Shown: positions 34,460 through 43,122 of the stretch, piece after piece
How positions within the stretch are numbered: position 1 is the first letter of the stretch
How the letters are laid out: every line of letters begins with the position of its first letter
Source: Variovorax sp. WDL1
GTDB taxonomy: Bacteria; Pseudomonadota; Gammaproteobacteria; Burkholderiales; Burkholderiaceae_C
Direction of reading: 5' to 3'
DNA length: 43,626 bases
Assembly (NCBI RefSeq): GCF_001541225.1
Contig: NZ_LMTS01000049.1
Location: forward strand, 46,411-90,036
Translations under genes and position numbers: made by a program
The notes under the pieces: model-generated
Database searches by the model: none
What the model saw: the letters and a program-made list of their open reading frames with translations, nothing else
Told to the model about the DNA's origin: nothing

Positions 34460-35340
34460 GCGTGTTCTCGCGTCTGGGCATCGTCTTCATGCGTACCCTG
34501 GCCCATGTCCCGCTGCCGCTGGTCCGCGGCTTTGGCACCGTGCTGGGCCACGTGCTGCACGCCGTCGCCGCGCCGCGCCGGCGCGTGGTCGACGCCAATC
34601 TGGCGCTGTGCTTCCCCGACAAATCGCCCGCCGAGCGGCGGCGCATTGCGCGCGAGACCTTCGTCTACGTGGCCCAGTCCTGGCTGGACCGCAGCTGGCT
34701 CTGGCATGCGCCCGAAGAGACCGTAGCCGCGCGGCTGCAGGTGACGGGCTCGCCGAAGGAGATCGACGAGATCGCCAACGGGAAGGAGCCGATGATCCTC
34801 TTCGCGCCCCATTTCTACGGCCTAGATGCGGCGGCCACCGCGCTGACCATGCACACGGCGCGGCCTTCCACCACCATCTACACCACCCAGCGCGATCCGA
34901 TGGTGGACGAGTGGATCCGCGAGGGGCGCAAGCGCTTCGGCAACGTGATCACGCTCAACCGGGTCGATGGCATCAAGCCGATCATCGCGGGGCTGCGCAA
35001 GGGCGGCCTGCTGTACCTGTTGCCCGACATGGATTTCGGCCGCGACCAGACCGTCTTCGTGCCCTTCTACGGCGTGCCGGCTGCCACCGTGCCCTCGCTG
35101 TCGCGCTTCGCGCGGCTGGGGCGGGCCAAGGTGGTGCCGATCGTCTCGAAGCTCACGCCCACCGGCTACGAGATCGAGGTGCTGCCGGCATGGCAGGACT
35201 TCCCGACGGAGGATGTGGTGGCCGACACCGCGCTGATGAACCAGCGCCTGCAGGGCTACATCGACACCATGCCCTCGCAGTACTACTGGGTGCACCGGCG
35301 CTTCAAGACGCGCCCCGAGGGCGCGGCGCCGGTCTACTGA
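34456..35340 (+). CDS. LpxL/HtrB-type lipid A acyltransferase 2
   Basis: A 294-residue second acyltransferase of the LpxL/HtrB group, with an N-terminal membrane segment (about 6-30), NLALCFPDKSPAERRRIARE at 48-67 (typical of LpxL), and catalytic HX4D, His119 to Asp124 in APHFYGLD. YLLPDMDFGRDQTVFVPFYGV and PSQYYWVHRRFKTRPEG near the end complete the family pattern. It is closer to classical LpxL than its upstream partner. Together they likely install the two secondary acyl chains of lipid A at the inner membrane. The stop overlaps the convergent hydrolase gene by 7 nt. Confidence 0.92.
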   Translation: MSVFSRLGIVFMRTLAHVPLPLVRGFGTVLGHVLHAVAAPRRRVVDANLALCFPDKSPAERRRIARETFVYVAQSWLDRSWLWHAPEETVAARLQVTGSPKEIDEIANGKEPMILFAPHFYGLDAAATALTMHTARPSTTIYTTQRDPMVDEWIREGRKRFGNVITLNRVDGIKPIIAGLRKGGLLYLLPDMDFGRDQTVFVPFYGVPAATVPSLSRFARLGRAKVVPIVSKLTPTGYEIEVLPAWQDFPTEDVVADTALMNQRLQGYIDTMPSQYYWVHRRFKTRPEGAAPVY

Positions 35341-36248
35341 GTTCGCTGCAGGAAGGCCTCGATCTCGCGGGCCACGAATCCCGGCTGCTCGTGCACGATC
35401 CAGTGCGTGGCGTCGGGCACCTTCTTGAGATCGAGCTTCGGCACGTAGTCTTCGAGGCCCTCGAGCAGCCCCGGCAGCAGGGCCTTGTCGTCCAACGCCC
35501 AGAAGACGAAGGTGGGCACCTCCACCACCAGGCGTTCGCGCGGCAGCTCGGGGAGCTCTGCGGCTGGCTGGCCGGGCACTGCGGGCTTCATCGGCGTCAC
35601 GCGGTAGAGGTTGCAGGCGCCCGTGAGGCCGTGGTCCCACACCTCGCGGTACCTGGCCTTGACCTCCTCGGTCAGCCAGCCGTAGCCCTCGGGCCCGGCC
35701 TTCATCTGGGTGAACGAGAGCCACATCCGCTTGTAGTCGTCGGCTGAGAGCAGTGCTTCGGCATCGGGCCGCGCGAGGAAATTCATGTAGGCGCTGGCGG
35801 CCTGCTGCGCCGGGTTGTTGCGCAGCTCGCGCACGAAGGTGCCCGGATGCGGCGAATTGATGATGACGAGCCGGCCCAGTTTGTCCGCATGCTGGTTGCC
35901 ATAACCCCAGCCGAAGGCCCCGCCCCAGTCGTGCGCGACCAGCACCTCGATGCGGCCGTCCTCGCGCTCGCTCTGTGCGAGCTGCTCGATGTCCTGGATC
36001 AGCAAGTGCGCACGATAGGCCGACACCTCCGTCGGGGAACTCGACTTCTCGAAGCCGCGCAGGTTCGGCGCCACGCAGCGCCAGCCGCCGTGCTCGGGCC
36101 GGCTGAAATGCTCCAGCAACTCGTCCCAGATGAAGGCGGCTTCGGGAAAGCCGTGCAGGAACACCATCAAGGGGCGGCCGGGTTCGCCGGCGGCGCGGCA
36201 GCTGAGCGTGGTGCCGTTGGGCAGCGCACGGGCAAAGGTCTGGATCAT
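35334..36248 (-). CDS. Alpha/beta hydrolase, epoxide hydrolase-like
   Basis: A 304-residue cytosolic alpha/beta-fold enzyme. The oxyanion-loop motif HGFPE is at 32-36, the nucleophile is Asp107 in AHDWGG (Asp instead of Ser, as in epoxide hydrolases and haloalkane dehalogenases), the acid is in FWALDDKALLP (Asp253 or Asp254) and the histidine is His282 in DATHWIVHE. An Asp nucleophile with HGFPE makes soluble epoxide hydrolase more likely than an esterase; the substrate is unknown. The ATG overlaps the engB stop as ATGA, so it is co-translated with engB, an unrelated essential gene. Confidence 0.88.
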   Translation of the reverse strand: MIQTFARALPNGTTLSCRAAGEPGRPLMVFLHGFPEAAFIWDELLEHFSRPEHGGWRCVAPNLRGFEKSSSPTEVSAYRAHLLIQDIEQLAQSEREDGRIEVLVAHDWGGAFGWGYGNQHADKLGRLVIINSPHPGTFVRELRNNPAQQAASAYMNFLARPDAEALLSADDYKRMWLSFTQMKAGPEGYGWLTEEVKARYREVWDHGLTGACNLYRVTPMKPAVPGQPAAELPELPRERLVVEVPTFVFWALDDKALLPGLLEGLEDYVPKLDLKKVPDATHWIVHEQPGFVAREIEAFLQRTQ

Positions 36249-36982
36249 GGGGGACTGTCTCCTTGTGTCGCTTCTGCGGGCAGCTCGTCCTGCGGATGGG
36301 CCCAGCGCCACAGCAGTTCGGCCGCCTCGTCCACTCCCTGCTGCTTCAAGGCCGAGAACAGTTTGACCTCGCCGCCGCCGGCCTGCAGTCTCACGATCGA
36401 CAGCGCCTTGGCGCCGTCCGAGCGTGTGAGCTTGTCGGCCTTTGTCAGCAGCACGAGGAACTTCAGCCCCTCCTCGACCCGCGGGCGGATCACCTCGAGC
36501 AGGATCTCGTCGAGCTCGGTGAGACCGTGGCGCGGGTCGCACATCAGTACCACGCCGCGCAGGCTCTCTCGCGTCATCAGGTAGTTGCCCATGACCCGTT
36601 GCCAGCGCAGCTTCGCCTCGCGCGGTACGGCCGCGTAGCCGTAGCCCGGCAGGTCGGCCAGCACGGCGTCGTCCACCTTCTGCTTGCCGACGCCGAAGAG
36701 GTTGATGTGCTGGGTGCGGCCGGGCGTCTTGGAGGCAAAGGCCAGGCGGGTCTGCTGGGTGAGGGTGTTGATGGCGGTCGACTTGCCGGCGTTCGAACGC
36801 CCGACGAAGGCGATCTCCGGCAGCCCGACAGGCGGCAGATGCTCCAGCTGCGGCGCGCTGGTGAGGAAGTGGGCGGTATGCAGCCAACCGCGCGCGATCC
36901 GGATGCGTTCGGCCGCTGCGGCATCCACGACAGCGGCCGTGCGGGGGAAGGGGGCGGCCGGCTTGCGGCTCGGGGTGGTCAT
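36245..36982 (-). CDS. engB: Ribosome biogenesis GTPase EngB (YihA/YsxC)
   Basis: A 245-residue small GTPase needed for assembly of the large ribosomal subunit. The P-loop is GRSNAGKST (61-69), followed by G2 TPGRTQHIN, G3 DLPGYGYAAVP and G4 LTKADKL. An N-terminal extension of about 35 residues and a short C-terminal tail are common in this group. The ATG at 36982 is the natural start; the frame continues upstream into the divergent cytochrome gene and is not coding there. It diverges from the cytochrome c4 gene with 72 nt between starts and is followed by the hydrolase gene in an ATGA overlap. Confidence 0.96.
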   Translation of the reverse strand: MTTPSRKPAAPFPRTAAVVDAAAAERIRIARGWLHTAHFLTSAPQLEHLPPVGLPEIAFVGRSNAGKSTAINTLTQQTRLAFASKTPGRTQHINLFGVGKQKVDDAVLADLPGYGYAAVPREAKLRWQRVMGNYLMTRESLRGVVLMCDPRHGLTELDEILLEVIRPRVEEGLKFLVLLTKADKLTRSDGAKALSIVRLQAGGGEVKLFSALKQQGVDEAAELLWRWAHPQDELPAEATQGDSPP

Positions 36983-37054
36983 GGGTGGAGCCTCGGTAAC
37001 GGGGCGCCATTGTAGAATCGCGCGGTTTTGCGCCATAAATCCAGAGCCCCCGAT

Positions 37055-37732
37055 ATGAAGTTGTTTGCCCGTTTCCTGCTTGCAGCCCTCATGGGCGCCG
37101 CCGCCAGCATCAGCTTCGCGGCCGACGATCCGGAGGCCAAGCCGGCTGCCGCCGCCGCGCCCGCCAAGGTAGCCAAGCCAGATCCGGCCAAGGGCGACAC
37201 CATCTTCAACAACACCCCGGCCAACAGCCAGAGCTGCGCCTCCTGCCACAACGCCGACGGCAACTCGGCCATCGCGGCCAACCCCAAACTGGCGCAACAG
37301 CATCCCGAATACATCCTCAAGCAGCTGCAGGACTTCAAGTCCGGCAAGCGCAAGAGCGCGATCATGAAGCCCCTGGCCTCGGCCCTTTCGGAGGAGGACA
37401 TGCGCAACGTCGCCTGGTTCGTCGGCTCCAAGAAGGTCAAGCCCGGCTTCGCGAAAGAAAAAGACCTGGTCGCCCTGGGCGAGAAAATCTACCGCGGCGG
37501 TATCGGCGAGCGTCAGATCCCGGCCTGCGCCGGCTGCCACAGCCCGAACGGCGCCGGCATCCCGGCCCAATACCCGCGCCTGGGCGGCCAGCATGCCGAC
37601 TACACCAGCGTGCAGCTCAACCAGTTCCGCGACGGCACCCGCCAGAACAGCCCCCAGATGACGGGCGTGGCCGCCAAGCTCAACGACCGCGAGATCAAGG
37701 CCGTGGCCGACTACATCGCCGGCCTGCGTTGA
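37055..37732 (+). CDS. Di-heme cytochrome c4-type protein
   Basis: A 225-residue periplasmic cytochrome with a signal peptide (1-22, ending FAA) and an Ala/Pro/Lys-rich linker (24-45). Two heme c sites are CASCH (Cys61, Cys64, His65) and CAGCH (Cys158, Cys161, His162), with methionine ligands likely in IMKPLA and PQMTGVA. The duplicated domain structure is that of c4 cytochromes that pass electrons to terminal oxidases. The gene stands directly before resB and ccsB, which assemble such cytochromes. Met at 37055 gives a good signal peptide. A TAGAAT (37013-37018) may be its -10 box, but the -35 is poor. Confidence 0.92.
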   Translation: MKLFARFLLAALMGAAASISFAADDPEAKPAAAAAPAKVAKPDPAKGDTIFNNTPANSQSCASCHNADGNSAIAANPKLAQQHPEYILKQLQDFKSGKRKSAIMKPLASALSEEDMRNVAWFVGSKKVKPGFAKEKDLVALGEKIYRGGIGERQIPACAGCHSPNGAGIPAQYPRLGGQHADYTSVQLNQFRDGTRQNSPQMTGVAAKLNDREIKAVADYIAGLR

Positions 37733-37780
37733 CGGCCACGGCATCAGCGTGAACTAACCGCCGATAACAAACCCCAACAG

Positions 37781-37815
37781 GGCGGGCCGGTCCAGCAAGG
37801 ATGGCCCGCCTTTTT
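37781..37815 (+). terminator. Intrinsic terminator after cytochrome c4
   Basis: GGCGGGCC and GGCCCGCC form an 8-bp stem around a 14-nt loop, followed by TTTTTG, about 50 nt after the stop. resB therefore needs its own promoter or read-through. Confidence 0.85.
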
Positions 37816-37835
37816 GCTTTCTACCGCCCGCATCC

Positions 37836-39971
37836 ATGTCAGCAGTCTCCACCCACGGCCTCCGCGTTCGCCGCGGTCCCCACGCGGTCCGCGCGGCGGT
37901 GGAATTGCTGTCGTCGATGCGTTTCGCCATCGCGCTGCTGACCGTCATCTGCATCGCATCCATCATCGGCACCGTGCTCAAGCAGCACGAGCCGATCAAC
38001 AACTACATCAACCAGTTCGGCCCCTTCTGGGCCGAGGTGTTCCGTGCGGCGCGGCTCGATTCGATCTACAGCGCCTGGTGGTTCCTGCTGATCCTGACCT
38101 TCCTGGTGGTCAGCACCTCGCTGTGCATCGCCCGCAGCACGCCCCGCATCTTCATCGACCTGAAGAACTTCAAGGAGAGCATCCGCGTCCAGAGCCTGCG
38201 TGCCTTCGGCCAGCGTGCCGAGACCGCGCTCGACGAAACGCCGGACGCCGCGGCCAACCGCATCGGCCAGCTGCTCGCAGGCGGCGGCTGGAAGGTCAAG
38301 CTGCAGCACCGCGAGGCCGAAGGCTGGATGGTGGCGGCACGCGCGGGCGGCGCCCACAAGCTCGGCTACATCGCGGCGCACAGCGCGATCGTGCTGGTGT
38401 GCCTGGGCGGGCTGCTCGATGGCGACCTGGTGGTGCGCGCCCAGACCTGGTTCAACGGCAAGAGCGTCTACACCGGCGGCGGGCTGATCGCCGATGTGGC
38501 TCCGCAGCATCGGCTCTCGCCGAACAACCCCACATTCCGCGGCAACATTCTCGTGCCCGAAGGCGGGCAGTCCAGCGTCGCCATCCTGAACCAGGCCGAT
38601 GGCGTGCTGCTGCAGGACTTGCCCTTTTCCATCGAACTGAAGAAGTTCATCGTCGACTACTACTCGACCGGCATGCCCAAGCTGTTCGCCAGCGAGGTGG
38701 TGCTGCACGATCGCGCCACCGGGGAGCAGGTGCCCGCGCGGATCGAGGTGAACCATCCGGCCAGCTACAAGGGCATCGAGATCTACCAGTCCAGCTTCGA
38801 CGACGGGGGCTCCACCGTGAAGCTCAAGGCGGTGCCGATGGCGGCTGCGGCCAAGCCCTTCGAGGTCGAGGGCATCATCGGCAACAGTTCCGAGATCACC
38901 AACGGCAGCGAGCGGCTGACGCTGGAGTACACGGCGCTGCGCGTGATCAATGTCGAGAACTTCGGCGACGCCGGGGCCCTGACGAGCGGTGTCGACGTGC
39001 GCAAGGTCGACCTGCGCAACGACATCGAGTCGCGCCTGGGCGCGGCCAACAAGACCAACAAGCCCAAGGTGCTGCGCAACATCGGCCCCAGCATCGGCTA
39101 CAAGCTGCGCGATGCCGCGGGCCAGGCGCGCGAGTACCAGAACTACATGTTGCCGGTCGACACCGGCGACGGCCAACCCGTGTTCCTGCTCGGCATGCGC
39201 GAACGGCCGGAGGAGCCCTTCCGCTACCTGCGGGTGCCGGCCGACGAACAGGGGTCGATGGACGGCTTCGTGCGCATGCGCGCAGCCCTGGCCGACGCGG
39301 ATACCCGCACGCGCGCCCTCGAGCGCTACATCGCGCGTGCCGCCGACCCCCAGCGGCCCGAGCTGGCCGGTCAGCTGCGCATCTCGGCCGGCCGCGCGCT
39401 CGCGCTGTTCGCCGGTGCCGAGCGCGCGAAGTCCGACGCGGTGAGCGGCGGCGGCTGGCAGGCGATCGCCGAGTTCATGGAGGCGAACGTGCCCGAGGCC
39501 GAGCGCGAGCGGGCCGGCGCGGTGCTGGTGCGCATCCTCAACGATGCGCTGTTCGAGGTGCTGAACCTGAGCCGCGAGAAGGCGGGCCTGGCGCCGCTGC
39601 CGGCAGACGAGAAATCCCAGGCCTTCCTGACGCAGGCGGTGCTGGCCGTCAGCGACGCCTATTTCTACCCCGCGCCCGTGGCGATGATGATGACCGACTT
39701 CAAGCAGGTGCAGGCCAGCGTGTTCCAGGTTGCCCGTGCCCCTGGCAAGAACGTCGTCTATCTGGGATGCCTGTTGCTGATCGTGGGCATTTTTGCCATG
39801 CTGTACGTTCGCGAGCGCAGGCTCTGGGTGTGGCTCGCGAAGGACGCGGGCGCCGGCGGCACGACGGCCACCATGGCCTACTCGGTGAACCGCAAGACCA
39901 TCGACAGCGACCGCGAGTTCGAGCGCCTGAAGGCCAGGCTGCTCGCCATCGGGAAGGACGGCGCTTCATGA
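37836..39971 (+). CDS. resB: Cytochrome c biogenesis protein ResB
   Basis: A 711-residue inner-membrane protein of system II cytochrome c maturation, forming with CcsB/ResC the synthetase that exports heme and attaches it to apocytochromes. Features are the N-terminal ELLSSMRFAIALLTVICIASIIGTVLKQ helix, the YSAWWFLLILTFLVVSTSLCIA second helix, LGYIAAHSAIVLVCLGG, a large periplasmic domain (about 210-640) and a last helix near 645-665 (YLGCLLLIVGIFAMLYV). The size is standard for beta-proteobacteria. The terminal bases overlap a 22-codon ORF that bridges to ccsB. Confidence 0.95.
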   Translation: MSAVSTHGLRVRRGPHAVRAAVELLSSMRFAIALLTVICIASIIGTVLKQHEPINNYINQFGPFWAEVFRAARLDSIYSAWWFLLILTFLVVSTSLCIARSTPRIFIDLKNFKESIRVQSLRAFGQRAETALDETPDAAANRIGQLLAGGGWKVKLQHREAEGWMVAARAGGAHKLGYIAAHSAIVLVCLGGLLDGDLVVRAQTWFNGKSVYTGGGLIADVAPQHRLSPNNPTFRGNILVPEGGQSSVAILNQADGVLLQDLPFSIELKKFIVDYYSTGMPKLFASEVVLHDRATGEQVPARIEVNHPASYKGIEIYQSSFDDGGSTVKLKAVPMAAAAKPFEVEGIIGNSSEITNGSERLTLEYTALRVINVENFGDAGALTSGVDVRKVDLRNDIESRLGAANKTNKPKVLRNIGPSIGYKLRDAAGQAREYQNYMLPVDTGDGQPVFLLGMRERPEEPFRYLRVPADEQGSMDGFVRMRAALADADTRTRALERYIARAADPQRPELAGQLRISAGRALALFAGAERAKSDAVSGGGWQAIAEFMEANVPEAERERAGAVLVRILNDALFEVLNLSREKAGLAPLPADEKSQAFLTQAVLAVSDAYFYPAPVAMMMTDFKQVQASVFQVARAPGKNVVYLGCLLLIVGIFAMLYVRERRLWVWLAKDAGAGGTTATMAYSVNRKTIDSDREFERLKARLLAIGKDGAS

Positions 39972-40036
39972 GCAGCGGGGTCGCTCCCAGGGTGACTACC
40001 GCAGCGCATCGCCCGGCGCAGAGGCTTAAGCAATGA
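39968..40036 (+). CDS. Possible 22-residue coupling ORF between resB and ccsB
   Basis: An ATG overlaps the resB stop as ATGA and the 22-codon frame (MSSGVAPRVTTAAHRPAQRLKQ) ends in a TGA that overlaps the ccsB start as ATGA. No ribosome-binding site is obvious before ccsB itself, so ribosomes reading this frame could be delivered to ccsB. The peptide is basic and has no recognisable motif. It may be chance in a GC-rich gap; conservation would decide. Confidence 0.35.
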   Translation: MSSGVAPRVTTAAHRPAQRLKQ

Positions 40037-41349
40037 CCACCACCACTCTCACACTGAACGACGGCTTCATGTCGCGCCGCAACGCATTCGACTGGGTGTT
40101 CGCCGCGCTGGTCGTGGCCGGCGGACTCTTCGCTTTTGCGCGCTATGCGGGCGCGATGGACGTCTACGAAAAGGTGATCCTGCTGGCCACCATTCCCTTC
40201 GCCGTCTGGCTGGGCTGGTTCTGGCGGCCGTTGCGGGTGCTGGCGCTCGTGGTGGCCGCGGCAGCGCTGCTGGGCATCGTTTCCTACCAGGGCGACCTGG
40301 CCCGCGCCGACACCGTGTTCTGGCTCAAGTACTTCCTGTCCAGCCAGTCGGCCATCCTGTGGATGAGCGTCCTCTTCTTCATGAGCACGCTGTTCTACTG
40401 GATCGGCTTCTTCGGCGGCCGGCAGGCCGACACCATGGACCTGATCGGCTCGCGACTGGCCTGGGCGGCGGTCACGATGGCGTTGATCGGCACGATGGTG
40501 CGCTGGTACGAAAGCCATCAGCTGGGCCCGGACATCGGCCATATCCCGGTGAGCAACCTCTATGAAGTCTTCGTGCTGTTCTGCTGGCTCACGGCGACGT
40601 TCTACCTGTACTTCGAGTCGAGCTACGGCACGCGGGCGCTTGGCGCCTTCGTGATGCTGGTGGTGAGCGCAGCGGTCGGTTTCCTGCTCTGGTACACCCT
40701 GGTGCGCGAGGCCCACGAGATCCAGCCCCTGGTTCCGGCCCTGCAGAGCTGGTGGATGAAGCTGCACGTGCCGGCCAACTTCATCGGCTACGGCACCTTC
40801 GCGCTGGCGGCGATGGTCGCCTTCGCCTACCTCATCAAGGAGCAGGCGCAGGAGACGCGGTGGTACAAGCTCACGCCGATGTGGCTCCTGGGCGTGGCGC
40901 TGTGCTTCGTGCCGGTGGCATTCCGCCAGCGTGTGCAAGAGGCGGGCGGCAGCTACTGGTTCGTCTACGCGGCCATTTCGGCGCTGATCGCGGCGGGCAT
41001 CCTGCTGGGCCGCAAGCGCATCGCGGCACGGCTGCCGGCCAACGAAGTGCTGGACGACGTGATGTACAAGTCCATCACGGTCGGCTTCGCCTTCTTCACC
41101 ATCGCCACCGTGCTCGGCGCCCTGTGGGCGGCCGATGCCTGGGGCGGGTACTGGAGCTGGGACCCGAAGGAAACCTGGGCGCTCATCGTCTGGCTCAACT
41201 ATGCGGCGTGGCTGCACATGCGGCTGGTCAAGGGCTTGCGAGGTACCGTGGCGGCCTGGTGGGCGCTGGGCGGACTGGCGGTGACCACCTTCGCTTTCCT
41301 GGGTGTCAACATGTTCCTGAGCGGCTTGCACAGCTACGGGACCCTGTAG
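40033..41349 (+). CDS. ccsB: Cytochrome c biogenesis protein CcsB (ResC/CcsA type)
   Basis: A 438-residue polytopic inner-membrane protein of system II. The heme-handling WWD motif is intact in WGGYWSWDPKETWALIVWLNY near residues 371-391, and conserved histidines appear in loops (VNMFLSGLHSYGT at the C-terminus, KLHVPANFIGYG in the middle). About ten helices are predicted. It pairs with ResB to move heme outward and attach it to CXXCH motifs, such as those of the cytochrome upstream. The start at 40033 overlaps the end of the small bridging ORF. A GCAGGCG/CGCCTGC repeat follows its stop without a T-run. Confidence 0.95.
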   Translation: MTTTTLTLNDGFMSRRNAFDWVFAALVVAGGLFAFARYAGAMDVYEKVILLATIPFAVWLGWFWRPLRVLALVVAAAALLGIVSYQGDLARADTVFWLKYFLSSQSAILWMSVLFFMSTLFYWIGFFGGRQADTMDLIGSRLAWAAVTMALIGTMVRWYESHQLGPDIGHIPVSNLYEVFVLFCWLTATFYLYFESSYGTRALGAFVMLVVSAAVGFLLWYTLVREAHEIQPLVPALQSWWMKLHVPANFIGYGTFALAAMVAFAYLIKEQAQETRWYKLTPMWLLGVALCFVPVAFRQRVQEAGGSYWFVYAAISALIAAGILLGRKRIAARLPANEVLDDVMYKSITVGFAFFTIATVLGALWAADAWGGYWSWDPKETWALIVWLNYAAWLHMRLVKGLRGTVAAWWALGGLAVTTFAFLGVNMFLSGLHSYGTL

Positions 41350-41465
41350 CAGGCGCCGCCTGCAGGCGTGGGCAAGCTGAAACCGGCGGAACGTCCGGCG
41401 CGTAACCGAATCAGCATTGGGAACGAATAGATCCCAGTACGGCAAAAACAGGCGAAAGGCGATCC

Positions 41466-42464
41466 ATGTTGATTCGATCCAAGGACCAGGGCTTCCTCCA
41501 TCCTTTTCCAAGCGAGATCACGCCGCGTGCGGCCTACGAAGGGCGGCGCGACCTGCTCAAGCTGCTGGCGACCGGCGTCGCCGGCGCGGCCATGGCATCG
41601 TGGGCCGGGCGCGAGGCACTGGCCCAGGCCGCCGCGCCGGGCAAGCTGGCTGCGCTGAAGGGCGAGAAGTCGGCCGTCGCCGGTGCGCAGACCATGGAAA
41701 AGCTCACCGACTACAAGGACGCCACCAGCTACAACAACTTTTACGAGTTCGGCACCGACAAGGGCGACCCGGTGAAGAACGCCGGCACACTCAAGACTCG
41801 GCCCTGGACCGTCGAGGTCGAAGGGCTGGTCAAGAAGCCCGGCAAGTACGCCATCGAGGATCTGCTGAAGCTCAGCGCACAGGAAGAGCGCATCTATCGG
41901 TTGCGCTGCGTCGAGGGTTGGTCGATGGTGATCCCATGGGTCGGCTACTCGCTGGCCGAGCTCATCAAGCGGGTCGAGCCGCAGGGCAATGCCAAGTACG
42001 TGGAGTTCCTCACACTGGCCGATCCCAAGACCATGCCCTTCGTCGGCTCGCGCGTCCTCGACTGGCCCTACGCCGAGGGCCTGCGCATGGACGAGGCGAT
42101 GCATCCGCTGACGCTCCTCACCTTCGGCATGTACGGCGAGGTGCTGCCCAACCAGAACGGCGCGCCCGTGCGCATCGTGGTGCCGTGGAAGTACGGTTTC
42201 AAGAGCGCCAAGTCGATCGTCAAGATCCGCTTCGTCGAGAAGGAGCCGGGCACCGCCTGGAACAAGGCGGCGGCGCAGGAGTACGGCTTCTATTCGAACG
42301 TCAATCCCAACGTCGACCACCCGCGCTGGAGCCAGGCGACCGAGCGGCGCATCGGCGATGGCAGCGGGCTGTTCGCCAAGCGCCACAAGACGCTGATCTT
42401 CAATGGGTACGAGGCACAGGTGGGCCAGCTCTACGGGGGCATGGACCTGAAGAAGTTCTACTGA
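41466..42464 (+). CDS. msrP: Protein-methionine-sulfoxide reductase catalytic subunit MsrP
   Basis: A 332-residue periplasmic molybdopterin enzyme (formerly YedY) that repairs oxidised methionines in envelope proteins. A Tat signal is seen at 27-54 (RRDLLK start, AQA end). The cysteine that ligates molybdenum is Cys148 in [48 protein letters not shown] and a final GMDLKKFY are strong family blocks. GAAAGG lies before the ATG. It is followed by msrQ 8 nt after its stop, so the two form an operon; electrons come from the quinone pool through MsrQ. Confidence 0.96.
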   Translation: MLIRSKDQGFLHPFPSEITPRAAYEGRRDLLKLLATGVAGAAMASWAGREALAQAAAPGKLAALKGEKSAVAGAQTMEKLTDYKDATSYNNFYEFGTDKGDPVKNAGTLKTRPWTVEVEGLVKKPGKYAIEDLLKLSAQEERIYRLRCVEGWSMVIPWVGYSLAELIKRVEPQGNAKYVEFLTLADPKTMPFVGSRVLDWPYAEGLRMDEAMHPLTLLTFGMYGEVLPNQNGAPVRIVVPWKYGFKSAKSIVKIRFVEKEPGTAWNKAAAQEYGFYSNVNPNVDHPRWSQATERRIGDGSGLFAKRHKTLIFNGYEAQVGQLYGGMDLKKFY

Positions 42465-42471
42465 GCCTGTC

Positions 42472-43116
42472 ATGAACAAGCTGTTGCTGCACCCGGCCGC
42501 AAAGCCGGTGCTGTTCGTGCTGTGCCTGCTGCCTTTCGCCTGGCTGGCCTGGGGCGCTTTCACCGACGGGCTGGGCGCCAATCCGGCGGAGTACCTGATC
42601 CGCTCGACGGGCGACTGGACACTGCGCTTCATCTGCATCGTGCTCGCGGTGACGCCGCTGCGCGTGATGACCCGGATCAATGCTTTGGCGCGCTTTCGCC
42701 GCATGCTGGGCCTGTTCGCGTACTTCTACGTGGTGGTCCATCTACTGAGCTACAGCCTGTTCGACATGGGCTTCGACATCCCGGAGATCGTGAAGGACAT
42801 CGCCAAGCGGCCCTTCATCCTGGTGGGCTTCAGCGCCTTCGTGCTCCTCACGCCGCTCGCGGCCACCTCGTTCAACCGCGCGATCAAGGCGATGGGCGCG
42901 AAGCGCTGGCAGACGCTGCACAAGCTGGTCTATGTGATCGCTGGCCTGGGCCTGCTGCATTTCTTCTGGATGCGGGCAGGGAAGAACGACTTCGCCGAGG
43001 TCTTTGTCTATGCCGCCATCATCGCGGTGCTGCTGGGGTGGAGGGTCTGGAACTTCGCGCGGAACAAGAGGGCCGCGGCGCCTGCTCCGGCCGGGCGCGT
43101 GCAGCTGAGCAAGTGA
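42472..43116 (+). CDS. msrQ: Heme-binding membrane subunit MsrQ
   Basis: A 214-residue inner-membrane protein with about six helices of the ferric-reductase-like fold. Histidines for heme b are seen in FYVVVHLLSY, TLHKLVYV and GLLHFFWM. The opening LFVLCLLPFAWLAWGAFTDGLGANPAEYLI and the NPAE/STGDWTLRFICI block are typical. It donates electrons to MsrP. It starts 7 nt after the msrP stop and converges on lysA with 6 nt between the ends, leaving no room for a separate terminator. Confidence 0.94.
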   Translation: MNKLLLHPAAKPVLFVLCLLPFAWLAWGAFTDGLGANPAEYLIRSTGDWTLRFICIVLAVTPLRVMTRINALARFRRMLGLFAYFYVVVHLLSYSLFDMGFDIPEIVKDIAKRPFILVGFSAFVLLTPLAATSFNRAIKAMGAKRWQTLHKLVYVIAGLGLLHFFWMRAGKNDFAEVFVYAAIIAVLLGWRVWNFARNKRAAAPAPAGRVQLSK

Positions 43117-43122
43117 GGGCGC

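Noticed and set aside
41349..41363. GCAGGCG-C-CGCCTGC palindrome after ccsB as a terminator
   Set aside because: No T-run follows and the loop is a single base; it overlaps the ccsB stop codon.
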